Assembly (NCBI RefSeq): GCF_023073335.1
Contig: NZ_JADPJG010000008.1
Coordinates: forward strand, 40,583-104,582
Direction of reading: 5' to 3'
Source of the DNA: Bradyrhizobium sp. 21
GTDB lineage: Bacteria > Pseudomonadota > Alphaproteobacteria > Rhizobiales > Xanthobacteraceae
DNA length: 64,000 bases
In this document: positions 26,200-35,414 of the stretch, in pieces
Layout: each line of letters starts with the position of its first letter
How positions within the stretch are numbered: position 1 is the stretch's first letter
Program-made: the position numbers and the translations under genes
The notes under the pieces: generated by a model
Told to the model about the DNA's origin: nothing
The model's database searches: none
The model's input: only the letters and a program-made list of their open reading frames with translations

Positions 26200-26859
26200 T
26201 TAGTTCTTGCACAAGCCCTTTGGGGTCCAGTCGCTGACCAATGTCGTCGCAGGCTTAGTCGAGTCATGAAGGATGAGGACTAACGCTTGCCGCTGCTCCT
26301 TCCCCGTCGCAGTCAGATGCATCGGGGGACCGCCCGGGACGATGACGAATTGACCGCCTGCGCGGCCAACCTGAATTCCGTCAGGCGTCTCGAGGCAGGT
26401 TTCTCCGGTCACCGTATACCAAGCTTCCGGACCCGAATGCACATGGGCGGGCGCGGTCATGCCGGGGTTAAACACCGCTTCCATGTACTGCGCGGTATAG
26501 GCCTGACCCGTCTGAACCGGGAGCGGTCCGATCTCGGCAATGCGTTGTCCGCCCGCAGGCCCGCGCCATCCAGCATCTTCGATACTGAGCAGCCAGTGTT
26601 TACCCAGGGATTCGACAACGGCCCCATGCGCGCCCTTTGCCCCTTCCGCAAGGGCCCGGGTAGGATAAGTGTCGAGGTGCCAGAATGTCTCCGGTTTGGT
26701 TAGGTTTCCAACCGGCTGGTTTGCAATGATCCAGCATCCGGGATCGGCGCCAACGCGCTCGCTGATCGGCCTGCAGCGAGTCCCCATTTCATGCTCGGCT
26801 GCGAACGCGAATGTTGGCAGCGCCATCACAGCCAAGATAGCCCATAACAAAATCCGCAT
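26200..26859 (-). CDS. Secreted cupin domain protein
   Basis: A 219-residue exported protein with a clear signal (MRILLWAILAVMALPTFAFA-AE). The C-terminal part is a cupin: FNPGMTAPAHVHSGPEAWYT, then CLETPDGIQVGRAGGQFVIV and GGPPMHLTATG, with metal-ligand histidines in HVH and a late MHL. The N-terminal half (GADPGCWIIANQPVGNL) is typical of related secreted cupins of unknown role. The start at 26859 is chosen because it begins the signal peptide; the frame is open further upstream but in non-coding-looking DNA. Confidence 0.82.
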   Translation of the reverse strand: MRILLWAILAVMALPTFAFAAEHEMGTRCRPISERVGADPGCWIIANQPVGNLTKPETFWHLDTYPTRALAEGAKGAHGAVVESLGKHWLLSIEDAGWRGPAGGQRIAEIGPLPVQTGQAYTAQYMEAVFNPGMTAPAHVHSGPEAWYTVTGETCLETPDGIQVGRAGGQFVIVPGGPPMHLTATGKEQRQALVLILHDSTKPATTLVSDWTPKGLCKN

Positions 26860-27048
26860 TGCCGCCTCTCGCGAAATATGCGTCCACGCAGAGTCTAGCA
26901 GATTTCGTACAGTCAACGAGCGAAAAGGTGTTCCCGCCCTTCGTTCGCGCGCTGAAACCGATATTGCCACTGCGATATGAGATGTCGGCCGACGTCCGTT
27001 GTGGGTCACAAGGCGAAATTCCGCTACCCAGCTCCTTGCGCGCAACAA
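26860..27048. other. Non-coding gap, possible gene remnant downstream of fixS
   Basis: About 190 bp between the cupin start and the end of the fixS frame. On the minus strand a reading continues from inside the fixS tail: RDQTLVVRGRQGADELARLL, KALGVDKMIVARKELGSG, then polar sequence with several Cys. It has no plausible start codon or ribosome-binding site and runs on into the cupin signal peptide in a wrong frame. It looks like part of a decayed gene rather than an intact one. Confidence 0.4.
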
Positions 27049-27411
27049 TCATCTTGTCGACGCCGAGCGCCTTGAGCAGCCTTGCCAGTTCATCCGCACC
27101 TTGTCGTCCGCGGACAACGAGCGTTTGGTCGCGAGACGCGTTTGAGTGGTCCCAGTATCGTCGCGGCAAGGGCCGCTGCTTTGGGCCAGATCAACCTCAA
27201 CGACGATCTGCTGGAGGGCGCTTACGAGCCCGCGCTTGCTCTCGGGCTGGCGCGCCGCTGCCGGCCCCGCGTCATCATCGGCGATCGCCCGCCAGGCGGC
27301 ACCCTCGAGATCCTCATATTGGCCACTTTTAAGCGACCACAGGAATGCGATGAGGCCTGCAAGTCCGAGCGCCAGCGCGAGTGGGACCAGGATGACCAGG
27401 ATCTCCATCAT
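27049..27411 (-). CDS. fixS: cbb3 oxidase maturation protein FixS/CcoS, C-terminally extended
   Basis: CcoS-type protein needed to put haem and copper into the cbb3 oxidase. Residues 1-45 are a classical CcoS: MMEILVILVPLALALGLAGL, then AFLWSLKSGQYEDLEGAAWR. The start ATG overlaps the fixI stop in ATGA, so it is translationally coupled. Family members usually end at 50-70 residues. This frame continues to 120 with a polar tail (ESKRGLVSALQQIVVEVDLA and onward) that has no known counterpart. The tail may follow loss of the original stop. The N-terminal helix is unaffected. Confidence 0.85.
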   Translation of the reverse strand: MMEILVILVPLALALGLAGLIAFLWSLKSGQYEDLEGAAWRAIADDDAGPAAARQPESKRGLVSALQQIVVEVDLAQSSGPCRDDTGTTQTRLATKRSLSADDKVRMNWQGCSRRSASTR

Positions 27412-29597
27412 GAAATCTCCCGTGACGCGCTGCGCGCCCGCACCGAATTCAGCATGACGAGGATCGACGATCCGCTCATGGCTGCCGCGGCGATCAGAGG
27501 TGTCACGACGCCGCCGATCGCGACCGGCACGGCCAAGACATTGTAACCGATCGCAAGCCAGAGGTTTTGCCGCATCAGACGCAGCGCCTTGCGCGCGGAA
27601 TCGATGGCCGTGACGACCGGCGCCAGCGGCCGGCCGAGGAAGACGAGATCGGCGGTCGCCTGGCTCAGATGCGCCGCGGAGATCGGCGACATCGAGACAT
27701 GGGCCGCCGCCAGCGATGGCGCATCGTTCATGCCGTCGCCGACCATCAGAACTTTCACGCCGCGCCGCTTCAGCTCCTCGATCCGCGCGATCTTGTCGGC
27801 CGGCGTCACACCGGCGCGCCATTCGGCAATGCCGAGCGCGTAAGCTGCCGCAATCACCGCGGGTTCGCGGTCGCCGGAGAGGATCTCGATGCCGATGTTG
27901 CGCGCCCTCAGCGCCGCGATCACGGCCTGCGCGTCCGGGCGCAGACCCTGGCGCACCGAGAGGATGAATTTTTCGGCCCCCTTGCCGAAGACCACGATGG
28001 AGGCTTCGGGATCGAGCATCGCGCTGCGGATCAATGCCTCGGCGCCGCAGAAGGACGGTCGGCCGAGACGGATTTCGACCCCATCCACCACAGCGCGGAC
28101 GCCCTGCCCGGCCTCCTCGACCACGCCGACGATCGGCGAGTTTGCTCCGGCTGCCCGAGCTACTGCTGCCGCCACAGGGTGATGGCTCGACAGCGCGAGC
28201 CGGCCGGCAAGCTGGAAGATGTCGGTGGGAATGTCTGCAGCATTCGTCACGTCGAGATCGGGCAGCGTCAGCGTGCCGGTCTTGTCGAAGATGACATGGT
28301 CGACTTCGGCCAGGCGTTCAATCGCATCGCCGGAATTGAGCAGCACGCCGGATTTGAACATCCTGCCCGAGGCGATCGTCTGCACGGTCGGAATGGCAAG
28401 GCCGAGCGCGCAGGGACAGGTGATGATGAGCACAGCAACGCCGGTGACAATCGCATCATGCCAGCTTGCGCCGGCGATGACCCAGCCGAAGATCGTGAGA
28501 AGTGCCGTCGCATGCACCACCGGCGCATAGAGCCGTGAGGCGCGGTCAGACAGCCGCATGTAGCGCGAGCGTGCCTGGAGCGCATTGTCCAGGAGCCGCG
28601 TGATCTCGGCGAGCAGCGTCGCCTCCGCGGCGGCCGAGACCCGCACCCTTAGCGTGCCGGAGATGTTCATGGAACCCGCATAGACCGGCGTCCCCTGCTC
28701 CGCCGTGACGTAGAGCGTCTCGCCGGTGATCAGGCTCTGGTCGATCTCGGAGCGTCCCTCGATCACGGCGCCGTCGACCGCGCAGCGCTCGCCCGGTCGC
28801 AAGAGCACGATGTCGCCGGGATGGATCGCGGCGAGCGGCACCTGCGAGATTTCGTCGGGCCCGACGAATTTCGCCGCGGTCTCTGCCTTGAGCGCGGCGA
28901 GATTGCCGGCGACTGCGCGGGTCCGCCGCCGCATGTTCTGGTCGAGGAAGCGACCGACCAGCAGGAAGGTGAGCAGCATGATCGCCGCGTCGAAATAGGC
29001 GTGCTCGGCGTGGTTGATGATCTCGACCACGGACATGCCCAACGCAAGACACACGCCGATCGAGATCGGCACGTCCATGTTCGTGGTCTTGTTCGACAGC
29101 GCGCGCCAAGCCGAGCGGAAGAACGGTTGGCCGGCATAGGCCGCCGCCGGCAGCGCGATCAGCGCCGACAGCCAGTGGAAAAAGTCGCGCTGCTCGGGCA
29201 GCATGTCCGAGACATTGCCCGACCAGACCGGGATCGACAGCATCATCACGTTCATGGTGGCGAAGGCAGCAACGCCGAGGCAGCGCAGCAGGAAGCGCGA
29301 TTCCGCGACCTCGGTCGCCTCCGCGCTCTTGGTCTCGTATGGATAGGCCTTGTAGCCGAGCTCTGCGAGGCGATCGATGAAACTGGTGGGATCGAGCGTG
29401 CCTTCTTTCCACTCCAACGCGACGCGCCGGTCGGTGAGGTTCACGCGCGCCAGCGTGACGTCAGGTATGGCGGAAAGCCCGCGCTCGATCTTGGCCATGC
29501 AGCCGGCGCAGTGAACGCCCTCGACCGCGAGATCGACGTGCTGCAGGCCCGCGCCCGCGGCGCGGACGTAGTGAGAGAAATCGCGGGTCACCTGCAT
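27408..29597 (-). CDS. fixI: Copper-exporting P-type ATPase FixI/CcoI
   Basis: A 729-residue P1B-type ATPase that delivers copper for cbb3 oxidase assembly. In order: an N-terminal heavy-metal-associated domain with the CxxC of VEGVHCAGCMAKIE (about residues 28-35), transmembrane helices, the CPC ion-binding motif in LIITCPCALGLAIPT, the phosphorylation site DKTGTLTLPD, and the hinge MVGDGMNDAPSLAAA. It overlaps fixS by four bases and starts nine bases after fixH, as in other fixGHIS operons. Confidence 0.96.
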   Translation of the reverse strand: MQVTRDFSHYVRAAGAGLQHVDLAVEGVHCAGCMAKIERGLSAIPDVTLARVNLTDRRVALEWKEGTLDPTSFIDRLAELGYKAYPYETKSAEATEVAESRFLLRCLGVAAFATMNVMMLSIPVWSGNVSDMLPEQRDFFHWLSALIALPAAAYAGQPFFRSAWRALSNKTTNMDVPISIGVCLALGMSVVEIINHAEHAYFDAAIMLLTFLLVGRFLDQNMRRRTRAVAGNLAALKAETAAKFVGPDEISQVPLAAIHPGDIVLLRPGERCAVDGAVIEGRSEIDQSLITGETLYVTAEQGTPVYAGSMNISGTLRVRVSAAAEATLLAEITRLLDNALQARSRYMRLSDRASRLYAPVVHATALLTIFGWVIAGASWHDAIVTGVAVLIITCPCALGLAIPTVQTIASGRMFKSGVLLNSGDAIERLAEVDHVIFDKTGTLTLPDLDVTNAADIPTDIFQLAGRLALSSHHPVAAAVARAAGANSPIVGVVEEAGQGVRAVVDGVEIRLGRPSFCGAEALIRSAMLDPEASIVVFGKGAEKFILSVRQGLRPDAQAVIAALRARNIGIEILSGDREPAVIAAAYALGIAEWRAGVTPADKIARIEELKRRGVKVLMVGDGMNDAPSLAAAHVSMSPISAAHLSQATADLVFLGRPLAPVVTAIDSARKALRLMRQNLWLAIGYNVLAVPVAIGGVVTPLIAAAAMSGSSILVMLNSVRARSASREIS

Positions 29598-29606
29598 GGC
29601 GAGGCC

Positions 29607-30092
29607 TCAGTTCAGGATCACGCGGTTGCGCGACAGGAACAGGCGCTCGCCCTTCGCATCGCCCTCGATGACGAGATCCCACTGGCCGGGCGCGACGGAC
29701 GCGGCATTGCCGCGATAGATACCCATACCGGCCTCCGCAAGCTCGACCGCAAGGTCAGCGCGCTTGTCGGTCGGCCGCTCCAGGCGGCCGCCGAATTTCA
29801 ATCCGGTCACCGGCTGACCATTTGCATCGCGTGCCTCGACCTGGAGCGTGGCGCCGCCATCGGTGCGGCGCTCGATATGGGCGTTGACCCGCCATTTGCG
29901 CCCGGCCTGATCCTGCGCCGCCGATATCTCGCGGTCGTAGGTGAGGCCCGCGGCATAGGGGCTGTCGACGTCGGTGCCGGGCAGCGTCGCGATCGCGAGC
30001 TTCATCATGGTGACGTTGACGCTGATGACGACGCCAAAGAAGGCGACCAGCATCAGGAACACTTTTGGGCCGGTCAGCGGCTTGGATGCCAT
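29607..30092 (-). CDS. fixH: cbb3 oxidase assembly protein FixH/CcoH
   Basis: A 161-residue membrane-anchored protein with one N-terminal span (VFLMLVAFFGVVISVNVTMM) and a periplasmic domain containing GLTYDREISAAQDQAGRKWR and VAPGQWDLVIEGDAKG, both family hallmarks. CcoH interacts with the oxidase during assembly and is needed for stable accumulation. It lies 15 bases after fixG and nine bases before fixI. Confidence 0.93.
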   Translation of the reverse strand: MASKPLTGPKVFLMLVAFFGVVISVNVTMMKLAIATLPGTDVDSPYAAGLTYDREISAAQDQAGRKWRVNAHIERRTDGGATLQVEARDANGQPVTGLKFGGRLERPTDKRADLAVELAEAGMGIYRGNAASVAPGQWDLVIEGDAKGERLFLSRNRVILN

Positions 30093-30107
30093 GGCGGTCT
30101 CCTGATC

Positions 30108-31571
30108 TTACGGCGCGACGAAATTGTCGGTGGCGCTGGCGACTTCGCCGAGCCCGATATCGGTGACGTGGAAGCGGACCGGGACCGACTTCTCCGGATT
30201 GCCGTCGGCCGGCGCGGTGACGAGCAATCGCAGCTCGCTGGTGGAGTCGCGCGGGATCACGATCATCGGCCGGTCCGGCGTCACCGAATCGGTACCGACG
30301 ACGTGGATCGTGGAATTGATCGGCCCGTCTGCGTCGATCGCGACGACGCGGTCGTAGCCGCTCTTGTTGAGCAGCCGCACCGTGTAGGCGTTGCGGATCG
30401 AGCCGTCGCTGAGCCTGACTGCGAGCGGGTTGCGGTCGTGCAGCACGTTGACGTCGAGCAGAGTACGCGTCGCGAGCACGTAGAGCATGATGCCGCCGAC
30501 CGCCGCGATGATCGCGCTGTAGGCGACGGTGCGGGCCCGGACGATGCGATAGACCGGAGCCCTGCCCTCCTGGCGGCGCTGGATGTTGATGTCGTTATCG
30601 TAGCCGATCAGCCGCTTCGGCCGGCCGATCCTGGTCATGACGTTGTCGCAGGCGTCGATGCAGAGCCCGCACTGGATGCATTCGAGCTGCGGCCCGTTGC
30701 GGATGTCGATGCCGGTCGGGCAGACCGCAACGCATTGGTAGCAGTCGACGCAGTCGCCGACCTGCTCGCCGAGCGCGCGCAGCTCGGCGGCCTTTTTCAC
30801 CGAGGTGCGCTTCTCGCCGCGGTCGTAGCGGTAGGTGACGTTGAGCGCCCATTCGTCGGTGAGCGCGGCCTGGATCCGCGGCCACGGGCACATATAGGTG
30901 CAGACCTGCTCGCGCATGAAGCCGGCGAGCACATAAGTCGTCGCCGTCAGGATGCCGATCCAGATATAGGCGATCATCGGCGCCTGGAAGGTCAGGAGCT
31001 CCTTCACCAGGGTCGGGGCGTCGTTGAAATAGAGCACCCAGGCGCCGCCGGTCCACCACGCGATCATCAGCCAGATCGAATGCTTGAGTGCGATCTCGGA
31101 GACACGCCTGAGCGTCAGCGTGCCGCCCGACTTGTCCTTGCGCATGCGCTCGCGGCGGTCGCCTTCAACGAAGCGCTCGACGGCGTAGAACAGATCCGTC
31201 CAGACCGTCTGCGGGCAAAGATAGCCGCACCAGATGCGGCCGCCGACCGAGTTCATCAGGAACAGCGCCACCGCGGCCACGATCAAAAGGCCGGTGAAGT
31301 AATAGACCTCCTGCGGCCACAGCTCGATGAAGAAGAAGTAGAAGCGGCTGTTCGGAAGATCGATCAGCACCGCCTGGCTGGGGGCGCCAAGGCCGCGATT
31401 CCAGCGCACGAAGGGCAGGAAGTAATAGACGCCGAGGCAGAACGCCATCAGGCCCCATTTGATCCGGCGGAAGGTGCCGGAGACGCTCTGGGGATACACC
31501 TTCTTTTGGGCCACATAAAGCGGCCCGTCGTCGTCCGATGTGAGTTCGTTCGGATTCACGGGCTTGTTCAT
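30108..31571 (-). CDS. fixG: cbb3 oxidase accessory protein FixG/CcoG (Fe-S)
   Basis: A 487-residue membrane protein with five or so helices and two ferredoxin-like 4Fe-4S clusters: CVDCYQCVAVCPTGIDIRN and CIQCGLCIDACDNVMTRIGR. An additional GYLCPQTVWTDLF motif and the Ig-like C-terminal domain (from about residue 375) are standard. CcoG reduces copper in the cbb3 assembly route. It is the first gene of fixGHIS and starts 110 bases after fixP; a candidate FixK site lies in that gap. Confidence 0.96.
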   Translation of the reverse strand: MNKPVNPNELTSDDDGPLYVAQKKVYPQSVSGTFRRIKWGLMAFCLGVYYFLPFVRWNRGLGAPSQAVLIDLPNSRFYFFFIELWPQEVYYFTGLLIVAAVALFLMNSVGGRIWCGYLCPQTVWTDLFYAVERFVEGDRRERMRKDKSGGTLTLRRVSEIALKHSIWLMIAWWTGGAWVLYFNDAPTLVKELLTFQAPMIAYIWIGILTATTYVLAGFMREQVCTYMCPWPRIQAALTDEWALNVTYRYDRGEKRTSVKKAAELRALGEQVGDCVDCYQCVAVCPTGIDIRNGPQLECIQCGLCIDACDNVMTRIGRPKRLIGYDNDINIQRRQEGRAPVYRIVRARTVAYSAIIAAVGGIMLYVLATRTLLDVNVLHDRNPLAVRLSDGSIRNAYTVRLLNKSGYDRVVAIDADGPINSTIHVVGTDSVTPDRPMIVIPRDSTSELRLLVTAPADGNPEKSVPVRFHVTDIGLGEVASATDNFVAP

Positions 31572-31627
31572 CGCCTGGAATGTCTCGAAAGGTGCGATTA
31601 AATCTAGACCCGGCTCGGCCGCGTCGA

Positions 31628-31641
31628 TTGATCCAGCTCAA
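31628..31641 (-). promoter_or_regulatory. Candidate FixK box upstream of fixG
   Basis: TTGAT-CCAG-CTCAA differs from the FixK/FNR consensus TTGAT-N4-ATCAA at one position. It lies about 57 bases upstream of the fixG start in the fixP-fixG gap, a distance compatible with class II activation. It would give fixGHIS its own FixK2-dependent promoter, as reported in Bradyrhizobium japonicum. Confidence 0.6.
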
Positions 31642-31681
31642 GCGGAGGCAGTTTTGTTCGCCCCCGCTTGTTGATCTTTGG

Positions 31682-32554
31682 CTATTTTCCACCGCCCAAC
31701 GAGTGGACGTAGACGGCCAGCGCCTTGATGGTCGAGGGATCGAGCCGCCCGTCCCAGGCCGGCATGACGCCAGCGCGGCCATTGCTGATGGTTTCGATCA
31801 GGACCGCCTCGTCCGAGCCGTAGAGCCAGATCTTGTCGGTCAAATTGGGCGCGCCGAGCTCCTGGTTGCCCTTGCCGCCGTCGCCGTGGCAGGCGACGCA
31901 ATTGTCGGCAAAAATCTTCTCGCCCTTGGTGGCGTCAAAACCCTTTCGGGTCGGGAGGCCCGACAGTGAGCGCACATAATTGGCCACCGTGACGATCTCA
32001 TCCGGCTTCAGCACGCCGTCCTTGCCGAAAGCGAGCATCTGGCCCTCATGCGTCTTGGCATGGCCGGAGCGTGCGCCGAACTGGATCGTTTGCATGATCT
32101 GGTCGAGCGTGCCGCCCCACAGCCAATCGTCGTCATTCAGGTTTGGATAGCCCTTCGCGCCGGCAGCGCCGGAGCCGTGGCACGGCGCGCAATTGTCGCC
32201 GAATACCGTCTTGCCCTTGGCGCGCGCGAGCGCCAGCAAGGCCGGATTCTCCTCGATGTCGGCGAGCGAGGCCGCGCCCAGCACCACCATCTTGTCACCC
32301 CGTATCTTGTCGAGATTGGCAAGCTCGACCGCGACGTCGGCGCGCGAGGAGTAACCCATCACGCCGCGCGTATTGCCCGAGATCAGCGGCCAGGCCGGAT
32401 AGACGATCCAGTAGCCGATCGCCCAGACGATCGTGAGGTAGAACGTAATCACCCACCAGCGCGGCAGCGGCGTGTTGAGCTCCTTGATGCCGTCCCATTC
32501 ATGTCCGGTCGTGGCCCTGCCGGTGACGGAGTCGATTTCACTATGATCGGTCAT
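31682..32554 (-). CDS. fixP: cbb3 oxidase subunit III, di-haem cytochrome c FixP/CcoP
   Basis: A 290-residue membrane-anchored cytochrome. One N-terminal span (WWVITFYLTIVWAIGYWIVY) precedes two haem-c domains with CAPCHGSG and CVACHGDG and axial Met ligands in later GRAGVMPAWDGRL-type segments. It passes electrons from cytochrome c to FixO and the FixN active site. Its start is seven bases after the fixQ stop. It closes the fixNOQP operon. Confidence 0.96.
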   Translation of the reverse strand: MTDHSEIDSVTGRATTGHEWDGIKELNTPLPRWWVITFYLTIVWAIGYWIVYPAWPLISGNTRGVMGYSSRADVAVELANLDKIRGDKMVVLGAASLADIEENPALLALARAKGKTVFGDNCAPCHGSGAAGAKGYPNLNDDDWLWGGTLDQIMQTIQFGARSGHAKTHEGQMLAFGKDGVLKPDEIVTVANYVRSLSGLPTRKGFDATKGEKIFADNCVACHGDGGKGNQELGAPNLTDKIWLYGSDEAVLIETISNGRAGVMPAWDGRLDPSTIKALAVYVHSLGGGK

Positions 32555-32560
32555 GATGTC

Positions 32561-32725
32561 TCACTCCTCCCGCAAGGGCAGGCTGGCCGCTTCGTCGAAC
32601 CCGACCTTGTTCCGGGGCCAGAACGCGTAGGCGATGATCGCGAGAAAGATCGCGATGAACACCGGCGTCCAGATCGTGGTCACGAGAGCGGACGCAAGAT
32701 TGTCGAGTGTCAGGATGGCTTTCAT
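32561..32725 (-). CDS. fixQ: cbb3 oxidase subunit FixQ/CcoQ
   Basis: A 54-residue single-span protein: MKAILTLDNLASALVTTIWT, then PVFIAIFLAIIAYAFWPRNK and a short acidic tail ending SLPLREE. The AYAFWPRNK end of the helix is typical of CcoQ, which stabilises the association of CcoP with the core. It is shorter than usual gene-call limits. The start is 13 bases after the fixO stop and ends seven bases before fixP. Confidence 0.93.
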   Translation of the reverse strand: MKAILTLDNLASALVTTIWTPVFIAIFLAIIAYAFWPRNKVGFDEAASLPLREE

Positions 32726-32738
32726 CGTTGGTGCCTTC

Positions 32739-33473
32739 TCAGCGAAGATTGGCTTTCTCGTTGTAGATCTTGAAGTCGACCAGCGTGCCGAGCATCTGCA
32801 GATAGGCGATCAGCGCGTCCATCTCGGTCGGCGCGCCGGCCTTGCCGTCGAAGTTGCGCACCACGGCCTTGGCGTAGCGCTTGGTGAAAGCGTCCGAGCC
32901 GGCATTGTCAGGATCGGCCTGGGCCTTCATGTCGGCGCCCGCATTGGCGATCTGGTCGTCGGTGTAGGGCGTGCCGACGGTCCGCAGCGTGCGCATGTGG
33001 TCTGCGATCGTGTCCGGATCGACCTCGGTCGAGCTGAGAAAGGGATAGCCCGGCATCACCGATTGCGGCACGATCGCGCGCGGATTGGTCAGATGAGTGA
33101 CGTGCCAGTCGTCGGAATATTTGGCGCCGACGCGGGCAAGGTCAGGACCGGTGCGCTTCGAGCCCCACTGGAACGGATGGTCGTACATGCTCTCGGCGGC
33201 GAGCGAGAAGTGGCCGTAGCGCTCGACCTCGTCGCGCAAGGGGCGGATCATCTGCGAATGGCAGAGATAGCAGCCTTCGCGGACATAGATGTTGCGGCCT
33301 GCGAGCTCCAGCGGCGTGTAGGGCCTGATGCCGTCGACCACCTCGATCGTGCTCTTGAGGTAGAACAGCGGCGTGATCTCGACGAGCCCGCCGATCGCAA
33401 TCACCAGCAAAATGCCGGCCACCAGGATGATCGAATTCTTTTCGAAGATTTGGTGGCGTGTCCAGAACGACAT
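32739..33473 (-). CDS. fixO: cbb3 oxidase subunit II, mono-haem cytochrome c FixO/CcoO
   Basis: A 244-residue membrane-anchored cytochrome c. One N-terminal span ([20 protein letters not shown]) is followed by [20 protein letters not shown], which carries the CxxCH haem motif, and by the family signature [20 protein letters not shown] and [18 protein letters not shown]. It starts ten bases after fixN and receives electrons from FixP. Confidence 0.97.
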   Translation of the reverse strand: MSFWTRHQIFEKNSIILVAGILLVIAIGGLVEITPLFYLKSTIEVVDGIRPYTPLELAGRNIYVREGCYLCHSQMIRPLRDEVERYGHFSLAAESMYDHPFQWGSKRTGPDLARVGAKYSDDWHVTHLTNPRAIVPQSVMPGYPFLSSTEVDPDTIADHMRTLRTVGTPYTDDQIANAGADMKAQADPDNAGSDAFTKRYAKAVVRNFDGKAGAPTEMDALIAYLQMLGTLVDFKIYNEKANLR

Positions 33474-33483
33474 GGGATGCTCC

Positions 33484-35133
33484 TCATTCCGCCGGCTGAA
33501 GAGCGACGGGCATCTGGACTTCCTGCTCGCCGACGCGAACGGTCATCCAGAGATTATAGGCCATGATCAAAGCGCCGATCAGGAACAGCGCGCCGCCGGC
33601 GGCACGGATGACGTAGAAGGGATGCATCGCCTCGACGGTCTCGATGAAGGAATATTCCAGGAAGCCGAGCGAGGTGTAGGCGCGCCACATCAGGCCCTGG
33701 AGGATGCCGGACACCCACATCGCCGAGATGTAGAGAACGATGCCGAGGGTGGCGATCCAGAAGTGCCAGTTGACGAGCTTGACGCTATAGAGCTCCTTGC
33801 GATTCCAGATCCACGGGACCAGGCAGTACAGCGCGCCGAAGGAGACGAAGCCGACCCAGCCGAGCGCGCCGGAATGCACGTGACCGATGGTCCAGTCGGT
33901 GTAGTGGCTAAGCGAATTGACCACCTTGATCGACATCATCGGGCCTTCGAAGGTCGACATGCCGTAGAAGGCGACGGAGACCACGAGCATGCGCAGCACG
34001 GGATCGGTGCGCAGCTTGTCCCAGGCGCCCGACAGCGTCATCAGGCCGTTGATCATGCCGCCCCAGGAGGGCATCCACAGCATGATCGAGAAGGTCATGC
34101 CGAGCGTCTGCGTCCAGTCCGGCAGCGCCGTGTAGTGCAGATGGTGCGGGCCCGCCCAGATGTAGAGGAAGATCAGCGCCCAGAAGTGAATGATCGAAAG
34201 CCGGTAGGAATAAATCGGCCGCTCGGCGCGCTTTGGAATGAAGTAGTACATGATGGCGAGGAAGCCGGCGGTCAGGAAGAAGCCGACCGCGTTATGGCCA
34301 TACCACCACTGGAACATGGCGTCCTGGATGCCGCCCCAGGCGATGTAGGATTTGGAGCCGAAGAACGACACGGGCAGCGCGGGGTTGTTGCCGAGATGCA
34401 GGACCGCGATCGTCACGATGAAGGCGAGATAGAACCAGTTCGCGACGAAGATGTGCGGCTCCTTGCGCTTGATGACGGTGCCAAGGAAGACGATCAGATA
34501 GGTGACCCAGACGATAGTCAGCCAGAGATCGGCGTACCATTCCGGCTCGGCATATTCCTTGGACTGGGTGACGCCGAGCAGATAGCCCGTGCCCGCGATG
34601 AGGATGAAATAGTTGTAGCCGAGCACGACGAACCAGGGCGCGAGATCGCCCACAAGACGCACGCGGCAGGACTTCTGCAGGACGTAGAAGGACGTGCCGA
34701 TGAGCACATTGCCGCCAAAGGCGAAGATCACGGCGGAGGTGTGCAGCGGCCGCAAGCGGCCGAAGCTGGTCCAGGGCAAGTCGAAGTTCAGCGCCGGCCA
34801 GGCCAGCTGCGACGCGATGATCAGGCCGACGAGGAAGCCCGCGATGCCCCAGAACATCGCCATGAAGCAGGTGAACTTGATCGGGCCCAGATTGTAGTTG
34901 GCGCGGCCGTCGATCTCCGCCGGCGGCAGCGCCGCCGGACGGTCGTAGTAACGGTTGATGATGACGAACACCGCGGCCAGGCTCGCCGCCGCGCTGAGTG
35001 CGGCATGAAAGGCGAAGGGCGCATCGAGCGCCTTGGCCGAGGCGATCGCGCAGAAGAAGGCGGTGACTGCGAATCCGACAGCAAGGCCGGCTTCACCTGA
35101 TGTCATCGACTTGGAGATGGAGGGCTGGTGCAT
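33484..35133 (-). CDS. fixN: cbb3 oxidase catalytic subunit FixN/CcoN
   Basis: A 549-residue haem-copper oxidase subunit I of the C family, reducing oxygen to water at very high oxygen affinity, needed in microaerobic or symbiotic life. The start [10 protein letters not shown] gives the usual length; an in-frame upstream reading to 35661 is not credible. About 12 helices are visible. Conserved segments include [60 protein letters not shown] and [20 protein letters not shown], with metal-ligand histidines. A perfect FixK box lies 59 bases upstream. Confidence 0.97.
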   Translation of the reverse strand: MHQPSISKSMTSGEAGLAVGFAVTAFFCAIASAKALDAPFAFHAALSAAASLAAVFVIINRYYDRPAALPPAEIDGRANYNLGPIKFTCFMAMFWGIAGFLVGLIIASQLAWPALNFDLPWTSFGRLRPLHTSAVIFAFGGNVLIGTSFYVLQKSCRVRLVGDLAPWFVVLGYNYFILIAGTGYLLGVTQSKEYAEPEWYADLWLTIVWVTYLIVFLGTVIKRKEPHIFVANWFYLAFIVTIAVLHLGNNPALPVSFFGSKSYIAWGGIQDAMFQWWYGHNAVGFFLTAGFLAIMYYFIPKRAERPIYSYRLSIIHFWALIFLYIWAGPHHLHYTALPDWTQTLGMTFSIMLWMPSWGGMINGLMTLSGAWDKLRTDPVLRMLVVSVAFYGMSTFEGPMMSIKVVNSLSHYTDWTIGHVHSGALGWVGFVSFGALYCLVPWIWNRKELYSVKLVNWHFWIATLGIVLYISAMWVSGILQGLMWRAYTSLGFLEYSFIETVEAMHPFYVIRAAGGALFLIGALIMAYNLWMTVRVGEQEVQMPVALQPAE

Positions 35134-35191
35134 CGCGGATTCTCTTTTGAAAGAACACGGAGCCAGAAACCACATCCACCCGCGCGGGGAA

Positions 35192-35205
35192 TTGATTGAA
35201 ATCAA
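35192..35205 (-). promoter_or_regulatory. FixK box of the fixNOQP promoter
   Basis: TTGAT-TGAA-ATCAA is a perfect TTGAT-N4-ATCAA palindrome, centred about 65 bases upstream of the fixN ATG. This fits activation of fixNOQP by the FixK2 protein encoded at 39656-40354. It is the only perfect site of this type I saw in the window. Confidence 0.9.
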
Positions 35206-35249
35206 GATGGATGGATTTCTGTTAATGCGGATCAGATGCACAGCCAGTT

Positions 35250-35405
35250 GAATTGCCCTCTGCCGTTGCGGGAAAGGGCGGCGACGACGGCACCGCAAAC
35301 CCGCTTGGGCGAGGGGTTGGTTCCGTATCGAAAGTCTCTCCGCGGAGAGAGACCCCTCGTCCGGCGCTTGGCGCCACCTTCGCCCACAAGGGGAGACGGG
35401 AAGAC
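35250..35405. repeat. Palindrome-rich intergenic repeat element
   Basis: Between the fixN promoter and the CBS gene is a mosaic of inverted sequences: a 16-bp perfect palindrome TCTCTCCGCGGAGAGA at 35335-35350, followed by ACCCCTCGTCCGGCGCTTGG and CGCCCACAAGGGGAGACGGG. From memory this is a dispersed extragenic palindromic element, found between genes in Bradyrhizobium. Ends are approximate. It has no coding capacity. Confidence 0.55.
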
Positions 35406-35414
35406 ATCGCGGCG

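Noticed and set aside
26789..27169. Minus-strand 126-codon frame between fixS and the cupin gene
   Set aside because: It runs through the fixS tail and into the cupin signal peptide in a different frame and has no convincing start, so it is treated as a remnant only.
28821..31601. 926-codon plus-strand open frame opposite fixGHI
   Set aside because: Antisense to well-recognised fix genes; composition is that of a shadow frame and it lacks any domain.
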